From an uncultured Bacteroidia bacterium (GTDB lineage: Bacteria > Bacteroidota > Bacteroidia > Bacteroidales > UBA932): 57,553 bases of DNA. The position numbers and the translations under genes are program-made. Location of the stretch: positions 1 to 57,553 of the forward strand of contig CADAJF010000012.1 in the NCBI GenBank assembly GCA_902788175.1. The letters run 5' to 3'. The notes below the pieces were generated by a model that did no database searches, was not told the origin of the DNA, and was given only the letters and a program-made list of their open reading frames with translations. Below, in pieces: positions 17,727-26,361 of the stretch; the stretch's first letter is position 1; each line of letters opens with the position of its first letter.

Positions 17727-20700
17727 ATGAAACGCATCCTCCTTTCCGCCCTGGGCGTATTGGCGAGCCTGTGCCTGCAGGCGCAAATTGCTGATATCCA
17801 GGCCCCGAAGTCCATCCTGGACGCGCCTTTCGGTGCCCGGGACGAGCAGCACTTTGCCGCGCCGCCCAAGGACTTCTGGCCCCAGACCTGGTTCCACTTC
17901 ATCGGGGACAATGTGTCCAGGGAAGGGATGGATGCAGACCTGGAAGCCATTGCCGCCGCAAAGCTGGGCGGCATCCAGTGGTTCCACGGCGCCTTCGGGG
18001 GCCGATGGCCGGGCGTGGAAGAGCCAGTAGTACCGCTCTCGGAGGACTGGGAACGGATGGTGGCCTACCTGGGGCAGAAAGCCCGCAGTCTGGGCCTCAG
18101 GCTCACCATCCAGACCTGCCCCGGCTGGGCCATGGCCGGCGGTCCCTGGATCAGGCCGGAAGACGCCATGCGGGAGCTGGTCTGGAGCCGGACGGATGTG
18201 CAGCCTGGCTGGCAGGGTGCCTTGCCCCTTGGGCAGCCCTCGGAAGAGCCCTGGCGGGATTACCAGGACATCTGTGTGTTGGCCTTCCCCACCCCGGAAG
18301 GGGATAGTGGAGAGCCGCTGCAGCTACTGGATATCCGCTCGGAAGAGCCCGACTGGGTGGCCCTGCTGAAGGGAGAAAAAGAGATTGACGCCCGGGCCGG
18401 GACGCGCCATTCGGTACGCTTCTCCCTGCCCGAAGGGGCTGTTGTCCGTACTCTGGAACTTCCCAGCCTGGAGAGCTTCGGCCGCGCTTTTGTGAATACG
18501 CCGGGTATCCGTATCCAGCTTAACGCCCTGGGACCGGACGGGCGCTGTGAAACGGTCCTGGACTGTTCCCTTCCCATGGGAAGCTGGCAGGATAACAGGC
18601 CCCTGTCCCTGGCCGTGAACGAGGCCTGCACAAGGGAGATGGAGCTGATCCTTAGCAACGAGCACCCCATCCACCTGCGTTTCCTGCGCCTGAGTACCGC
18701 CGCCCGCATGAACGACTGGCAGGCCCGCAGCGGCAGCACCCTGCGCGGGCGGGAAAAGTACCAGGAGCACACCCGCCAAAGCGAGAAGGCCTTTATCCAA
18801 ATAGCCGATATCCAGGACCTTAGCTCTCTTCTGGAAGCAGACGGGACGCTGGCGTGGACCGTCCCCGAGGGACGCTGGACTATCCTCCGCTTCGGCCATG
18901 TGAATGCCGGCTACCGCAATGGGCCAGCCCCGGCCGAGGCTACCGGCTGGGAGTGCAACAAGCTGGACCCCCGCGGCGCGGAGATTCAGTTTGCCCATTA
19001 TGTAGGGCGCCTACAGGACGGACCGCTGCAGGGCCAGGCGAACGGAATGCTCATGGACAGCTGGGAGTGCTACAACCAGACCTGGACCGGGAAAATGGAG
19101 GAAGAGTTTGCCACCCGCGTGGGCTATGCGCTCCGCCCCTGGCTGCCCTCCCTGGCCGGCTATGTGCTGGACTCCCAGGAGGCTACCGGACGCTTCTACG
19201 CCCAGTTCCGTCGCCTGAAAAGCGACCTCTACAACCAGCACTTTTTCCAGCGCATGACCCAGCTGGCCCACGCCAAGGGCCTGCAGGTGCAGTACGAGAC
19301 CGCCGGCGGCGACGTAGTGGCCATGGACCCCCTGGAGTACTACAAGTACGCCGATGTCCCCATGACCGAATTCTGGCACCCCATTACGGAGGGCTTTGTA
19401 GGGGACCTCAATTTCAAGCCCATCAAGCCCACGGCCAGCGCAGCGCACCTTTATGGCAAACGCAGGGTGGCCGCAGAGAGTTTCACCAGTTTTGACCTCA
19501 CCTGGGACGAGCACTGGGAGATGCTCAAGGAAGTGGCCAACCTGAACATGACGGAAGGCGTGACGCACAATGTCTTCCACACCTATACGCACAATCCCCA
19601 GGTGGGTTTCCTGCCGCCGGGCACCAGTTTTGGCAACAAGATAGGAACGCCCTTCCTGCGGGGGCAGACCTGGTGGAAGTACATGCCCTATTTTACCACT
19701 TACCTGGCCCGTACCTCTTATCTGCTGGAGCGCGGACTGCCGGTGGTGGACGTACTCTGGTACCTGGGCGACGAGGTGGATCACAAGCCGGACCAGAAGG
19801 CCCACTTCCCCCAGGGCTACAAGTACGACTACTGCAACCAGGATGTGCTCTATAACCGCCTGGACGTGAAGGACGGCCTGCTGCAAACGCCTGAGGGCCA
19901 GTCTTATTCCGTTTTATGGATACCGGAGAGCGAGTGCATGGAGCCCCGGACCGTAGCCCGTGTGCGCGAGCTCATGGCAGCTGGGGCCAAGGTGGTTTTT
20001 GGTCCTGTCATGAGCGCAGCTGCCCTGCAGGCCCTAGGCCTGGAGCCCCGCCTGAAGGCCAGTGAGCCCGTCCTTTGGACCCAGCGCAAGATTGAAGGGG
20101 CCCAGTGGTTCTACGTCACCGCGCCCACCGGGAAAGCTTTCCATGGCAACGTGCAGTTCAGGGCGCAAGGCAAGGCCGAGCTCTGGGATGCCGTGTCGGG
20201 AACTGTCTGCGGACTAGAGTCTGTCCAGGACGGGGCTTACGCCACGGTGCAGCTGGATTTGGCGCGCGCCGGGAACTGCTTTGTAGTATTCCGCCCGGAA
20301 AGTGACAAAACGCCGGTAAAAGCTCCCGAGATGGCAAAAACGGTGGCGCTGAAGCAGTGGACGCTAAGCTTCCCCGCCGGATGGGGCGCACCTGAAAAGC
20401 CGCTGAAATTGAAAGAACTCAGGGCCTGGAAAGACCTGCCGCTGGGAGCGGAAGGAAAAGCCTTCTCCGGAACGGCCGTCTATGAAAGCAGCTTTACCCT
20501 GCCCAAAGCCGGGGAGGTGGTGCTGGACCTTGGCCGCGTGGACATGATAGCGGATGTGCAGCTGAACGGCGCCCCGGCTGGCGTTCTTTGGGCCAGCCCT
20601 TACAAGCTCACGCTCAAGGGAAAAGCCGGGCGCAACACGCTCCGGATTGCCGTTACGGGCACCTGGTCCAACAGGCTGGCCTACGATGCCGCCCTGCCTC

Positions 20701-20795
20701 AGGCGCAGCGGAAAACCTGGACCATCGCCGGTCCGGAGGCGGGCGCTCCCCTCAGGGAAAGCGGCCTGCTTGGCCCGGTAAGGATTTCTTACTGA
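17727..20795 (+). CDS. GH106-type alpha-L-rhamnosidase
   Basis: This 1022-residue exported enzyme (signal peptide ending LCLQAQ, no lipobox) matches glycoside hydrolase family 106: the N-terminal motif KDFWPQTWFHFIGDNVSREGMD, the LTIQTCPGWAMAGGPWI stretch near residue 130, MTEFWHPI near 550, and VAAESFT with NMTEGVTHNVFH around 585-615. A C-terminal galactose-binding-like jelly roll (ESSFTLPKAGEVVLDLG to GTWSNRL) is also usual. GH106 members release alpha-L-rhamnose from plant glycans such as rhamnogalacturonans. It closes the plus-strand run and ends only 3 bases before the convergent thrA stop. It is the only sugar-acting enzyme of the locus, so this is not a normal polysaccharide utilisation locus. 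Confidence 0.85.
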   Translation: MKRILLSALGVLASLCLQAQIADIQAPKSILDAPFGARDEQHFAAPPKDFWPQTWFHFIGDNVSREGMDADLEAIAAAKLGGIQWFHGAFGGRWPGVEEPVVPLSEDWERMVAYLGQKARSLGLRLTIQTCPGWAMAGGPWIRPEDAMRELVWSRTDVQPGWQGALPLGQPSEEPWRDYQDICVLAFPTPEGDSGEPLQLLDIRSEEPDWVALLKGEKEIDARAGTRHSVRFSLPEGAVVRTLELPSLESFGRAFVNTPGIRIQLNALGPDGRCETVLDCSLPMGSWQDNRPLSLAVNEACTREMELILSNEHPIHLRFLRLSTAARMNDWQARSGSTLRGREKYQEHTRQSEKAFIQIADIQDLSSLLEADGTLAWTVPEGRWTILRFGHVNAGYRNGPAPAEATGWECNKLDPRGAEIQFAHYVGRLQDGPLQGQANGMLMDSWECYNQTWTGKMEEEFATRVGYALRPWLPSLAGYVLDSQEATGRFYAQFRRLKSDLYNQHFFQRMTQLAHAKGLQVQYETAGGDVVAMDPLEYYKYADVPMTEFWHPITEGFVGDLNFKPIKPTASAAHLYGKRRVAAESFTSFDLTWDEHWEMLKEVANLNMTEGVTHNVFHTYTHNPQVGFLPPGTSFGNKIGTPFLRGQTWWKYMPYFTTYLARTSYLLERGLPVVDVLWYLGDEVDHKPDQKAHFPQGYKYDYCNQDVLYNRLDVKDGLLQTPEGQSYSVLWIPESECMEPRTVARVRELMAAGAKVVFGPVMSAAALQALGLEPRLKASEPVLWTQRKIEGAQWFYVTAPTGKAFHGNVQFRAQGKAELWDAVSGTVCGLESVQDGAYATVQLDLARAGNCFVVFRPESDKTPVKAPEMAKTVALKQWTLSFPAGWGAPEKPLKLKELRAWKDLPLGAEGKAFSGTAVYESSFTLPKAGEVVLDLGRVDMIADVQLNGAPAGVLWASPYKLTLKGKAGRNTLRIAVTGTWSNRLAYDAALPQAQRKTWTIAGPEAGAPLRESGLLGPVRISY

Positions 20796-20798
20796 GAA

Positions 20799-22880
20799 TT
20801 AGCGCAGAATATCGTTGAGAATGCTGGAGGCTGCCTCGCGGGGGCCTTCACCGGGGCCTTGGATTACCAGCGGGTAGGGGTGGAAAGCACTGCGCACGAT
20901 GATGGCATTCTCCGTGCCGCGCAGGTGATAGGCGGGATGCACGGGCGGCACATTCCGGATGCCGATACCCGCCTTGTAGCCCTTCTGGGTCTTTTCCAAG
21001 GAAGCCACGAAGCGGCGGCGGAAGCCCTGGCTTTCTGCCGCGCGCGCCTGCCGGGCCAGCTCCGGTTCATAGGCTTCCAGGCCTGCGTAAAAGGCCTCTA
21101 CGGTACCCTCAAACAGCTCTTTGGGCACTACGGGCGTAACCTCTACGTCTGCTTCTTCCAGCTGGACACCGGCTTCGCGGGCAAGGATGAGGAGCTTGCG
21201 CAGGGCGTCCCGGCCGCCCAGATCCAGGCGCGGGTCCGGTTCTGTAAGGCCAGCGAGCTGGGCCTTTTTAACCAGCGAGGCAAAGCTTTCCCCGCCGGGC
21301 CTGTATTCTCCCAGGATCTGGTTCAGAGTACAGGAAACCACGGCCTCGATGGAGAGAATCTCGTCGCAGCTGTTGGTGCCGCGGGCAATGGATTCCAGCA
21401 TGGGCAGGGCAGCGCCTACGGTGGTCTCGTAGCGGAGCATACTGCCGTTTTCGCGGGCAGCAGAGAGCATGGCCGCGTAATCCGGATAAGGCACTGCAAA
21501 AGAGCGGCGGTTGCTGGAGACAATGCCGATGCCGGCTTCCAGCAGCTCCCGGTAGCGTTTGTAGAGATTCTCACTGCCGGTTACATCTATGAAAAGGGAG
21601 CCTTTGGGCGCCTGCTGCAGGACAGCATCTACAAAATCCCCTTCCCGGTTAAGGGCAGGATTGCCGCCGGGGTCTATCCCATAGCAGCGGCTGTTGGCCA
21701 GGCCCATGATGCGCAGCTGCTTGCCAGTGCGCTCCTGTACGGTGCAGGAGGAGCCCTTGATCATCTCTGTAAGGGCCTTCCCCACCGCGCCGTTTCCGGC
21801 GATGAAAAGGTTTACCTCCCTCAGGGGAAGTTCCTGGAAAAACGCCCGGTGAAGGGCCTGCAGGGCCTGGTCCAGTACGGTTTCCCGCACCTGGATGTCC
21901 AGGCTGGCACCGTCCGGTGAAATGGCCAGGGCGGCTATGCCGACTTCCTGAAGGGCCTTGCGGGCCTGCGCTTGGGCTTCGGCGGCGGCTTGCGGCTTTG
22001 CGGCGACCGGCTGCGGGGTGCCTACCAGGCGAATCTTGCCGGCCTGGGCGGTGACGCCTATCCATCGGCCGGAATCTTTTTCTGCGCTGATGACGGTGTA
22101 TTTGCCGTCCGGGGCAAAGGTATTGCGGATTTCTATGTCTATGCCGGCGGCCATGGCGGGGGCTACCGTGGGCGCATATAGCACCTTGGCCCCGTGCGAG
22201 GCCATGTCCAGGGCCGATGCATACGACATCCGGGGAACGGTGCGGGCAGCGCCTACCTGGCGCGGATTGGCGGTCATGATGCCGGGGACGTCCGTCCAGA
22301 TCTGGAGGCTCCGGGCCTGAATGGCCGCAGCGTAGAGGGCGGCGCTGTAGTCCGATCCCCCGCGGCCCAGGGTGGTGATATGGCCTTCTGCGTCCCGGCA
22401 GATAAAGCCGGGGGCTATGTAAATATCGGCCGCAACAGCCTCTATGGCCTTTTTGATGCGGTGGAAGGTTTCCGGTTCATTGTCCAGGACCACCAGCTCA
22501 CGGGAATCCAGCCAGGCGGTGCAGTAGCCTTCTTCGGAGAGTTTTTCTGCCAGGAGCGTAGTGGAAAGAATCTCGCCGAAGGTTACCTGCTCCTGCTTGG
22601 GAGCGCTGCGAAGACTGGCAAAAATGGCATCCAGCTTTTCCTGCACCCTTTGGCGCTGCAGCCCGGTAAAAAGGCGCCGGGCTATTTCCCGGTGACGCTC
22701 CTCCATCTGGGCGAAGGCCGCTTCCGTGCCGCTTAAAAGCGCATCCGTGCAGCCGCTGATGGCACTGCTTACCAGCACCACCTTAGCCTTTAGCGCCTCC
22801 TTCTCCACAATATCCAGCACCCCCGACATCCGGGTTGCCGATGCCACGGAAGAACCGCCGAATTTCAATACGCTGAACAT
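20799..22880 (-). CDS. thrA: Bifunctional aspartokinase/homoserine dehydrogenase, short form
   Basis: A 693-residue fusion: aspartokinase (residues 1-265, with KFGGSSVA at 6-13 and TLGRGGSDYSA near 170) and homoserine dehydrogenase (about 353-693, GNGAVGKAL near 362, ESIARGTNSCDEI-like loop). It phosphorylates aspartate and, after Asd, reduces the semialdehyde to homoserine, feeding threonine and methionine. The linker of about 80 residues (271-350) is roughly half of what full-length ThrA (about 810-820 residues) carries between the catalytic domains, and an Ala/Gln-rich stretch (KPQAAAEAQAQARK) lies inside it. One ACT unit appears lost, so threonine feedback may be altered. The gene faces the rubrerythrin gene across a shared 200-base promoter region. 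Confidence 0.9.
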   Translation of the reverse strand: MFSVLKFGGSSVASATRMSGVLDIVEKEALKAKVVLVSSAISGCTDALLSGTEAAFAQMEERHREIARRLFTGLQRQRVQEKLDAIFASLRSAPKQEQVTFGEILSTTLLAEKLSEEGYCTAWLDSRELVVLDNEPETFHRIKKAIEAVAADIYIAPGFICRDAEGHITTLGRGGSDYSAALYAAAIQARSLQIWTDVPGIMTANPRQVGAARTVPRMSYASALDMASHGAKVLYAPTVAPAMAAGIDIEIRNTFAPDGKYTVISAEKDSGRWIGVTAQAGKIRLVGTPQPVAAKPQAAAEAQAQARKALQEVGIAALAISPDGASLDIQVRETVLDQALQALHRAFFQELPLREVNLFIAGNGAVGKALTEMIKGSSCTVQERTGKQLRIMGLANSRCYGIDPGGNPALNREGDFVDAVLQQAPKGSLFIDVTGSENLYKRYRELLEAGIGIVSSNRRSFAVPYPDYAAMLSAARENGSMLRYETTVGAALPMLESIARGTNSCDEILSIEAVVSCTLNQILGEYRPGGESFASLVKKAQLAGLTEPDPRLDLGGRDALRKLLILAREAGVQLEEADVEVTPVVPKELFEGTVEAFYAGLEAYEPELARQARAAESQGFRRRFVASLEKTQKGYKAGIGIRNVPPVHPAYHLRGTENAIIVRSAFHPYPLVIQGPGEGPREAASSILNDILR

Positions 22881-22932
22881 GCCTTTTGCAACTTTACCTC
22901 CCTGCGCATCCCTTTGCTACAGGAAATCTTTG

Positions 22933-22940
22933 CAAATATA
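22933..22940 (-). promoter_or_regulatory. -7 element of thrA promoter
   Basis: TATATTTG on the minus strand about 53 bases before the thrA ATG, matching TAnnTTTG. A TTTG at the correct -33 distance is not evident, and the REP-like palindrome lies just upstream. Confidence 0.5.
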
Positions 22941-22951
22941 GGCAAAAAGAG

Positions 22952-22972
22952 ATTCCCGGTCAAGCCGGGAAT
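22952..22972. repeat. REP-like inverted repeat between thrA and rubrerythrin
   Basis: ATTCCCGG (22952-22959), a 5-base loop TCAAG and CCGGGAAT (22965-22972) make a perfect 8-bp hairpin, followed by GACC. It resembles the palindromes built around a GTCATTCCCG core that are dispersed between genes in many bacteria. Only one copy is present in this window, so repeat status is unproven. Confidence 0.4.
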
Positions 22973-23006
22973 GACCAAAGGACAGCGGGTTGCCGATGGA
23001 AATATT

Positions 23007-23038
23007 TTTGTCCAAATGAAAAATTATGTGTACCTTTG
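23007..23038 (+). promoter_or_regulatory. Rubrerythrin promoter
   Basis: TTTG (23007-23010), 20 bases, then TACCTTTG (23031-23038): a textbook Bacteroidota promoter. The leader to the ATG at 23079 is about 35 bases. Confidence 0.8.
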
Positions 23039-23078
23039 CAAAAGAAACAAATTAGAATAATTCAAATTTATAAACATC

Positions 23079-23621
23079 ATGAAAGAACTGAAAGGTACCA
23101 AGACGGAAAAGAACCTCCAGGAGGCTTTTGCCGGTGAGTCACAGGCCCGTAACAAATACACCTACTTTGCTTCCAAGGCAAAGAAGGACGGTTACGTACA
23201 GATTGCCAAAATTTTTGAAGAGACCGCTGCCAATGAAAAAGAGCACGCAGAGGTTTGGTTCAAATACCTTTGTGGCGGGGACATCCCTACCACCGCAGAG
23301 AACCTGCTGGCAGCAGCTCAAGGCGAGAACTACGAATGGACGGACATGTACGACCGCATGGCCCAGGAAGCAGAGGAAGAAGGCTTCAAGGAGATTGCCG
23401 CTAAATTCCGCATGGTGGGCGCCATCGAAAAAGAGCACGAGGCCCGCTACCGCAAACTGCTGGACAACGTGAAGAATGACCTGGTGTTCTCCCGTGACGG
23501 AGACTGCATCTGGCAGTGCTCCAACTGCGGCCACCTGGTGATTGGCAAAAAGGCCCCGGCCATGTGCCCCGTCTGCTCTCATCCCCAGAGCTATTTCCAG
23601 CTCAAGGCAGAGAACTATTAG
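23079..23621 (+). CDS. Rubrerythrin
   Basis: A 180-residue rubrerythrin: an N-terminal four-helix diiron domain with the ligands in [27 protein letters not shown] and [14 protein letters not shown], then a C-terminal rubredoxin-like zinc/iron site with CSNCGH near residue 147 and CPVCSH near 163. It reduces hydrogen peroxide using electrons passed through rubredoxin-type partners and is a standard peroxide defence of anaerobes. It has its own strong promoter and is monocistronic on the plus strand between two minus-strand biosynthetic genes. Its TAG stop overlaps the convergent dapB stop (23618-23621). Confidence 0.95.
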   Translation: MKELKGTKTEKNLQEAFAGESQARNKYTYFASKAKKDGYVQIAKIFEETAANEKEHAEVWFKYLCGGDIPTTAENLLAAAQGENYEWTDMYDRMAQEAEEEGFKEIAAKFRMVGAIEKEHEARYRKLLDNVKNDLVFSRDGDCIWQCSNCGHLVIGKKAPAMCPVCSHPQSYFQLKAENY

Positions 23622-24280
23622 AGTAAAGAACTAAACTCGTGGACGCCTTGCAGGCCCTCGGTTTTCAAGGCAGCCACTACAGCCCCTCGCGCGAAGCCTT
23701 CCCTGGAGAAGGCTTCGTGTTTTAATGTAAGGCGGTCACAGTCAGAAAGATAGGTAACCGTGTGGATACCCGGGACCTCACCTTCCCTGATTGATGCTAT
23801 CCGGGGGCTCTCCCCCATTCCCTCCTCCACCAGGGCACCCAGGGACTTGGCCGTTCCGGAAGGGGCGTCCAGTTTGTGGATGTGGTGAACCTCCTCTATT
23901 TCTGGCGTATAACCAGCATCCCTCAGCATCTGGCTCACGTTCTTTACGGCCTTGAAAAGGGCATTCACTCCTATGGAGAAATTGGAGGCGTAAATCATGG
24001 GGGTACCGGCATCCAGGAAGGTGTCACGAACCTCCGTAAGAATGTCATTCCAGCCGGTTGTACCAATCACCGCCGCCTTGAAATGCCGGGCGATAAAGGG
24101 GTAATTGGCCCGAAAAGCCTCCGGTGTGGTGAAGTCTATGCAAACGCACTCCGCTGCCACGGCAGGGTCTGTAGCCGTGATGTCCTCACTGGCCTGCACC
24201 AGCGGAATCCCAAGCCTCTGGAGCTCTTTCTCTATCATGTGGCCCATCTTCCCGTAGCCACTGAGGATTACTTGAATCAT
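23618..24280 (-). CDS. dapB: 4-hydroxy-tetrahydrodipicolinate reductase
   Basis: A 220-residue DapB with the nucleotide-binding GYGKMGHMI at residues 8-16, the TGWN segment and the catalytic [16 protein letters not shown] near residue 125. It reduces 4-hydroxy-tetrahydrodipicolinate to tetrahydrodipicolinate with NAD(P)H, the step before DapD. It is shorter than the 240-270 residues of many DapB proteins, as is common in this phylum. It is the last cistron of the dapA-dapD-GH20-asd-dapE-dapB operon, starting 6 bases after the M20 hydrolase stop. Confidence 0.93.
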   Translation of the reverse strand: MIQVILSGYGKMGHMIEKELQRLGIPLVQASEDITATDPAVAAECVCIDFTTPEAFRANYPFIARHFKAAVIGTTGWNDILTEVRDTFLDAGTPMIYASNFSIGVNALFKAVKNVSQMLRDAGYTPEIEEVHHIHKLDAPSGTAKSLGALVEEGMGESPRIASIREGEVPGIHTVTYLSDCDRLTLKHEAFSREGFARGAVVAALKTEGLQGVHEFSSLL

Positions 24281-24286
24281 AGGGGT

Positions 24287-25369
24287 TTACCTTTGAAGGA
24301 ATTGGCAGATTCTAACGTATTGCCCGACGGCGGTTTCCAGTTCTGAGGGGAGGATTTGCTCGTCGGTTCTGTGCGCCACGCGGACGGTGCCGGGGCCGCA
24401 GATAATCTTTTGGGAGAAGCCCGCCAGGTGCGGGGCGTCGCTGCCAAAGGCCACCGGCGCCTTCCTGAAGCCGGGGAGGGTAAAGTAGCGGGCCGGGGCA
24501 TCCCCGCCGCGGGGAATGACCGTTATGCCGCTCTTCAGCGAACGCTTGCGGGCAGTATCGGCCGCCCCTATGGAGGCCATCCAGTCCTGCACCTTCTGGT
24601 CCGACACAAAGGTTGTGCGGAAATACAGCCGGCATTTAAGCTCCGGGGACAGGATGTTCTGCGGATTGTCGCTGTGCAGAAGCCCCACGTTCCAGGTAGT
24701 TTCCCCCAGCAGAGGGTCCTGACCGAAGTCCTTCTCCTTCAGCTTGTTATAAAAGTCGTTGAACATATCCACGGCACTTACGCCATACTGCGGATAGCCG
24801 GAATGGAAGGCCTGGCCAGTGAACACAAGGTCAAAGGACTTGGTGCCTTTGGAGGCGCTTACCATCTTGTTTTCCGTGGGTTCTCCCACCACCAGATACG
24901 GTGCCTGGAAAGGAGTCTTGGAAAAAGCCTTGGCACCCCAGGAGCCGGTTTCTTCCCCCGCCAGCAGCAGCAGGCCGAAGTCCGTCACCCCAGCCGCCTC
25001 CAACTCCTTGCAGGCCATGTACATGGCAAAGAGCTGGCCCTTGGCGTCACAGGAACCCCGGCCTTTGATGGCGCTTGGGGCTTTCCGCGTTTTTTGGAGG
25101 CGGTCTTTATCGGCGGCCTTTATCCTGGGATCCAGCAGATGGAGCGGGATGGCCGGGGGAATATAGGGCGGAACGGTGTCCATGTGGGTGCAGAAAACCA
25201 CCTGCGGAGTGCCCCAGCGCAGAAAGAGATTTAGGGTACCATCCCCCACATCCATCAGTTCCTTGGAGGGGGCTTCCAGGCGCTCATGGAGCCACAGCGC
25301 CGTCTCCCGCTCCTTTCCGGAAGTGGAATCCAGGGAAAGCATTTCCTTGAACAATTGCCAGTCCATCAT
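24287..25369 (-). CDS. dapE: M20 metallohydrolase, probable succinyl-diaminopimelate desuccinylase
   Basis: A 360-residue M20 peptidase-family hydrolase. Metal-ligand motifs are FCTHMDTVPP near residue 60, GRGSCDAKGQLFA near 105, LLLAGEETGSWGAK near 135 and GEPTENK near 160. The operon (dapA, dapD, asd, dapB) and the presence of DapD point to DapE, which removes succinate from N-succinyl-LL-diaminopimelate. The close relative ArgE, or the succinylcitrulline-removing enzyme of Bacteroides-type arginine synthesis, cannot be excluded: no other M20 gene lies near the arginine operon. The start ATG at 25369 overlaps the asd stop as ATGA. Confidence 0.75.
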   Translation of the reverse strand: MMDWQLFKEMLSLDSTSGKERETALWLHERLEAPSKELMDVGDGTLNLFLRWGTPQVVFCTHMDTVPPYIPPAIPLHLLDPRIKAADKDRLQKTRKAPSAIKGRGSCDAKGQLFAMYMACKELEAAGVTDFGLLLLAGEETGSWGAKAFSKTPFQAPYLVVGEPTENKMVSASKGTKSFDLVFTGQAFHSGYPQYGVSAVDMFNDFYNKLKEKDFGQDPLLGETTWNVGLLHSDNPQNILSPELKCRLYFRTTFVSDQKVQDWMASIGAADTARKRSLKSGITVIPRGGDAPARYFTLPGFRKAPVAFGSDAPHLAGFSQKIICGPGTVRVAHRTDEQILPSELETAVGQYVRICQFLQR

Positions 25370-26358
25370 GCCTGAATCCAGCCGTTTTGCAGTAATACCT
25401 GGGCAATTTGCACAGCATTGGTGGCCGCGCCTTTGCGGATGTTATCGCTTACGCACCAGAGGTTGAGGCCGCTGTCTACGGAAGGGTCCCGGCGGATGCG
25501 GCCAACAAAGACCTCGTCCTTGCCCCAGGCGCCTATGGGCATGGGGTAGAGGTTCTCCGAAGGGCAGTCCTGGACCACTACGCCGGGCATATCGGCCATC
25601 AGTTCCCGGGCTTTTTCCAGCTCAAAGGGCTGGCGGAATTCTACGTTTACGCTCTCTGAGTGACCGCCTTTTACCGGTACGCGCACGGTGGTGGCGCTTA
25701 CGGCGATGGAAGGGTCCCGCAGGATTTTGCGGGTCTCGTTTACCATCTTCATCTCTTCCTTGGTATAGCCGTCCGGCAGGAAGGAATCAATGTGCGGGAG
25801 GACATTCAGGTCTATCTGGTGCGGGAATTTTGTGCCGATACCTCCGGCACGCTCCGCCTCCAGCTGGGCAATGCCCTTCTGCCCCGCACCGGTGACGCTT
25901 TGGTAGGTGCTCACCACGATGCGCTTGATGCCCCAGGCCTTGTGCAAGGGTGCGAGGGCCATCACCATCTGAATGGTGGAACAGTTAGGGTTGGCAATGA
26001 TGTGGTCCCCGGGGGTGAGGACATCGGCGTTGATTTCCGGCACTACCAGCGGGACGGAAGGCTCCATGCGCCAGCAGGAGGAATTGTCCACCACGTAGCA
26101 GCCCACCTCCGCAAAACGGGGCGCCAGCTCCTTGGATGTGGCACCTCCGGCGCTGAAAAGGGCCAGGGCAGGACGGCGGGCAATGGCTTGATCGGCGCTG
26201 ATAACTGTCCATTCCTTGCCTTGGAACTGCACCTTTTTTCCCCAGGAACGCTCCGAGGCCACCGGGAGAAGTTCCGTCACCGGAAAGCGGCGCTCCTGAA
26301 GCACTTCCAACATTTTCGAGCCCACCAGGCCGGTGGCTCCCACAACTGCGACCAGCAT
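25366..26358 (-). CDS. asd: Aspartate-semialdehyde dehydrogenase
   Basis: A 330-residue Asd: the Rossmann start VVGATGLVGSKMLEVL, the active-site Cys in NPNCSTIQM near residue 130, the VSTYQSVTGAG segment and RVPVKGGHS near 233. It converts aspartyl phosphate to aspartate semialdehyde, the branch point to lysine (DapA) and homoserine (ThrA). It is 3 bases downstream of the GH20 gene and overlaps dapE by 4 bases, so it is translated as part of the lysine operon. Confidence 0.95.
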   Translation of the reverse strand: MLVAVVGATGLVGSKMLEVLQERRFPVTELLPVASERSWGKKVQFQGKEWTVISADQAIARRPALALFSAGGATSKELAPRFAEVGCYVVDNSSCWRMEPSVPLVVPEINADVLTPGDHIIANPNCSTIQMVMALAPLHKAWGIKRIVVSTYQSVTGAGQKGIAQLEAERAGGIGTKFPHQIDLNVLPHIDSFLPDGYTKEEMKMVNETRKILRDPSIAVSATTVRVPVKGGHSESVNVEFRQPFELEKARELMADMPGVVVQDCPSENLYPMPIGAWGKDEVFVGRIRRDPSVDSGLNLWCVSDNIRKGAATNAVQIAQVLLQNGWIQA

Positions 26359-26361
26359 AAA

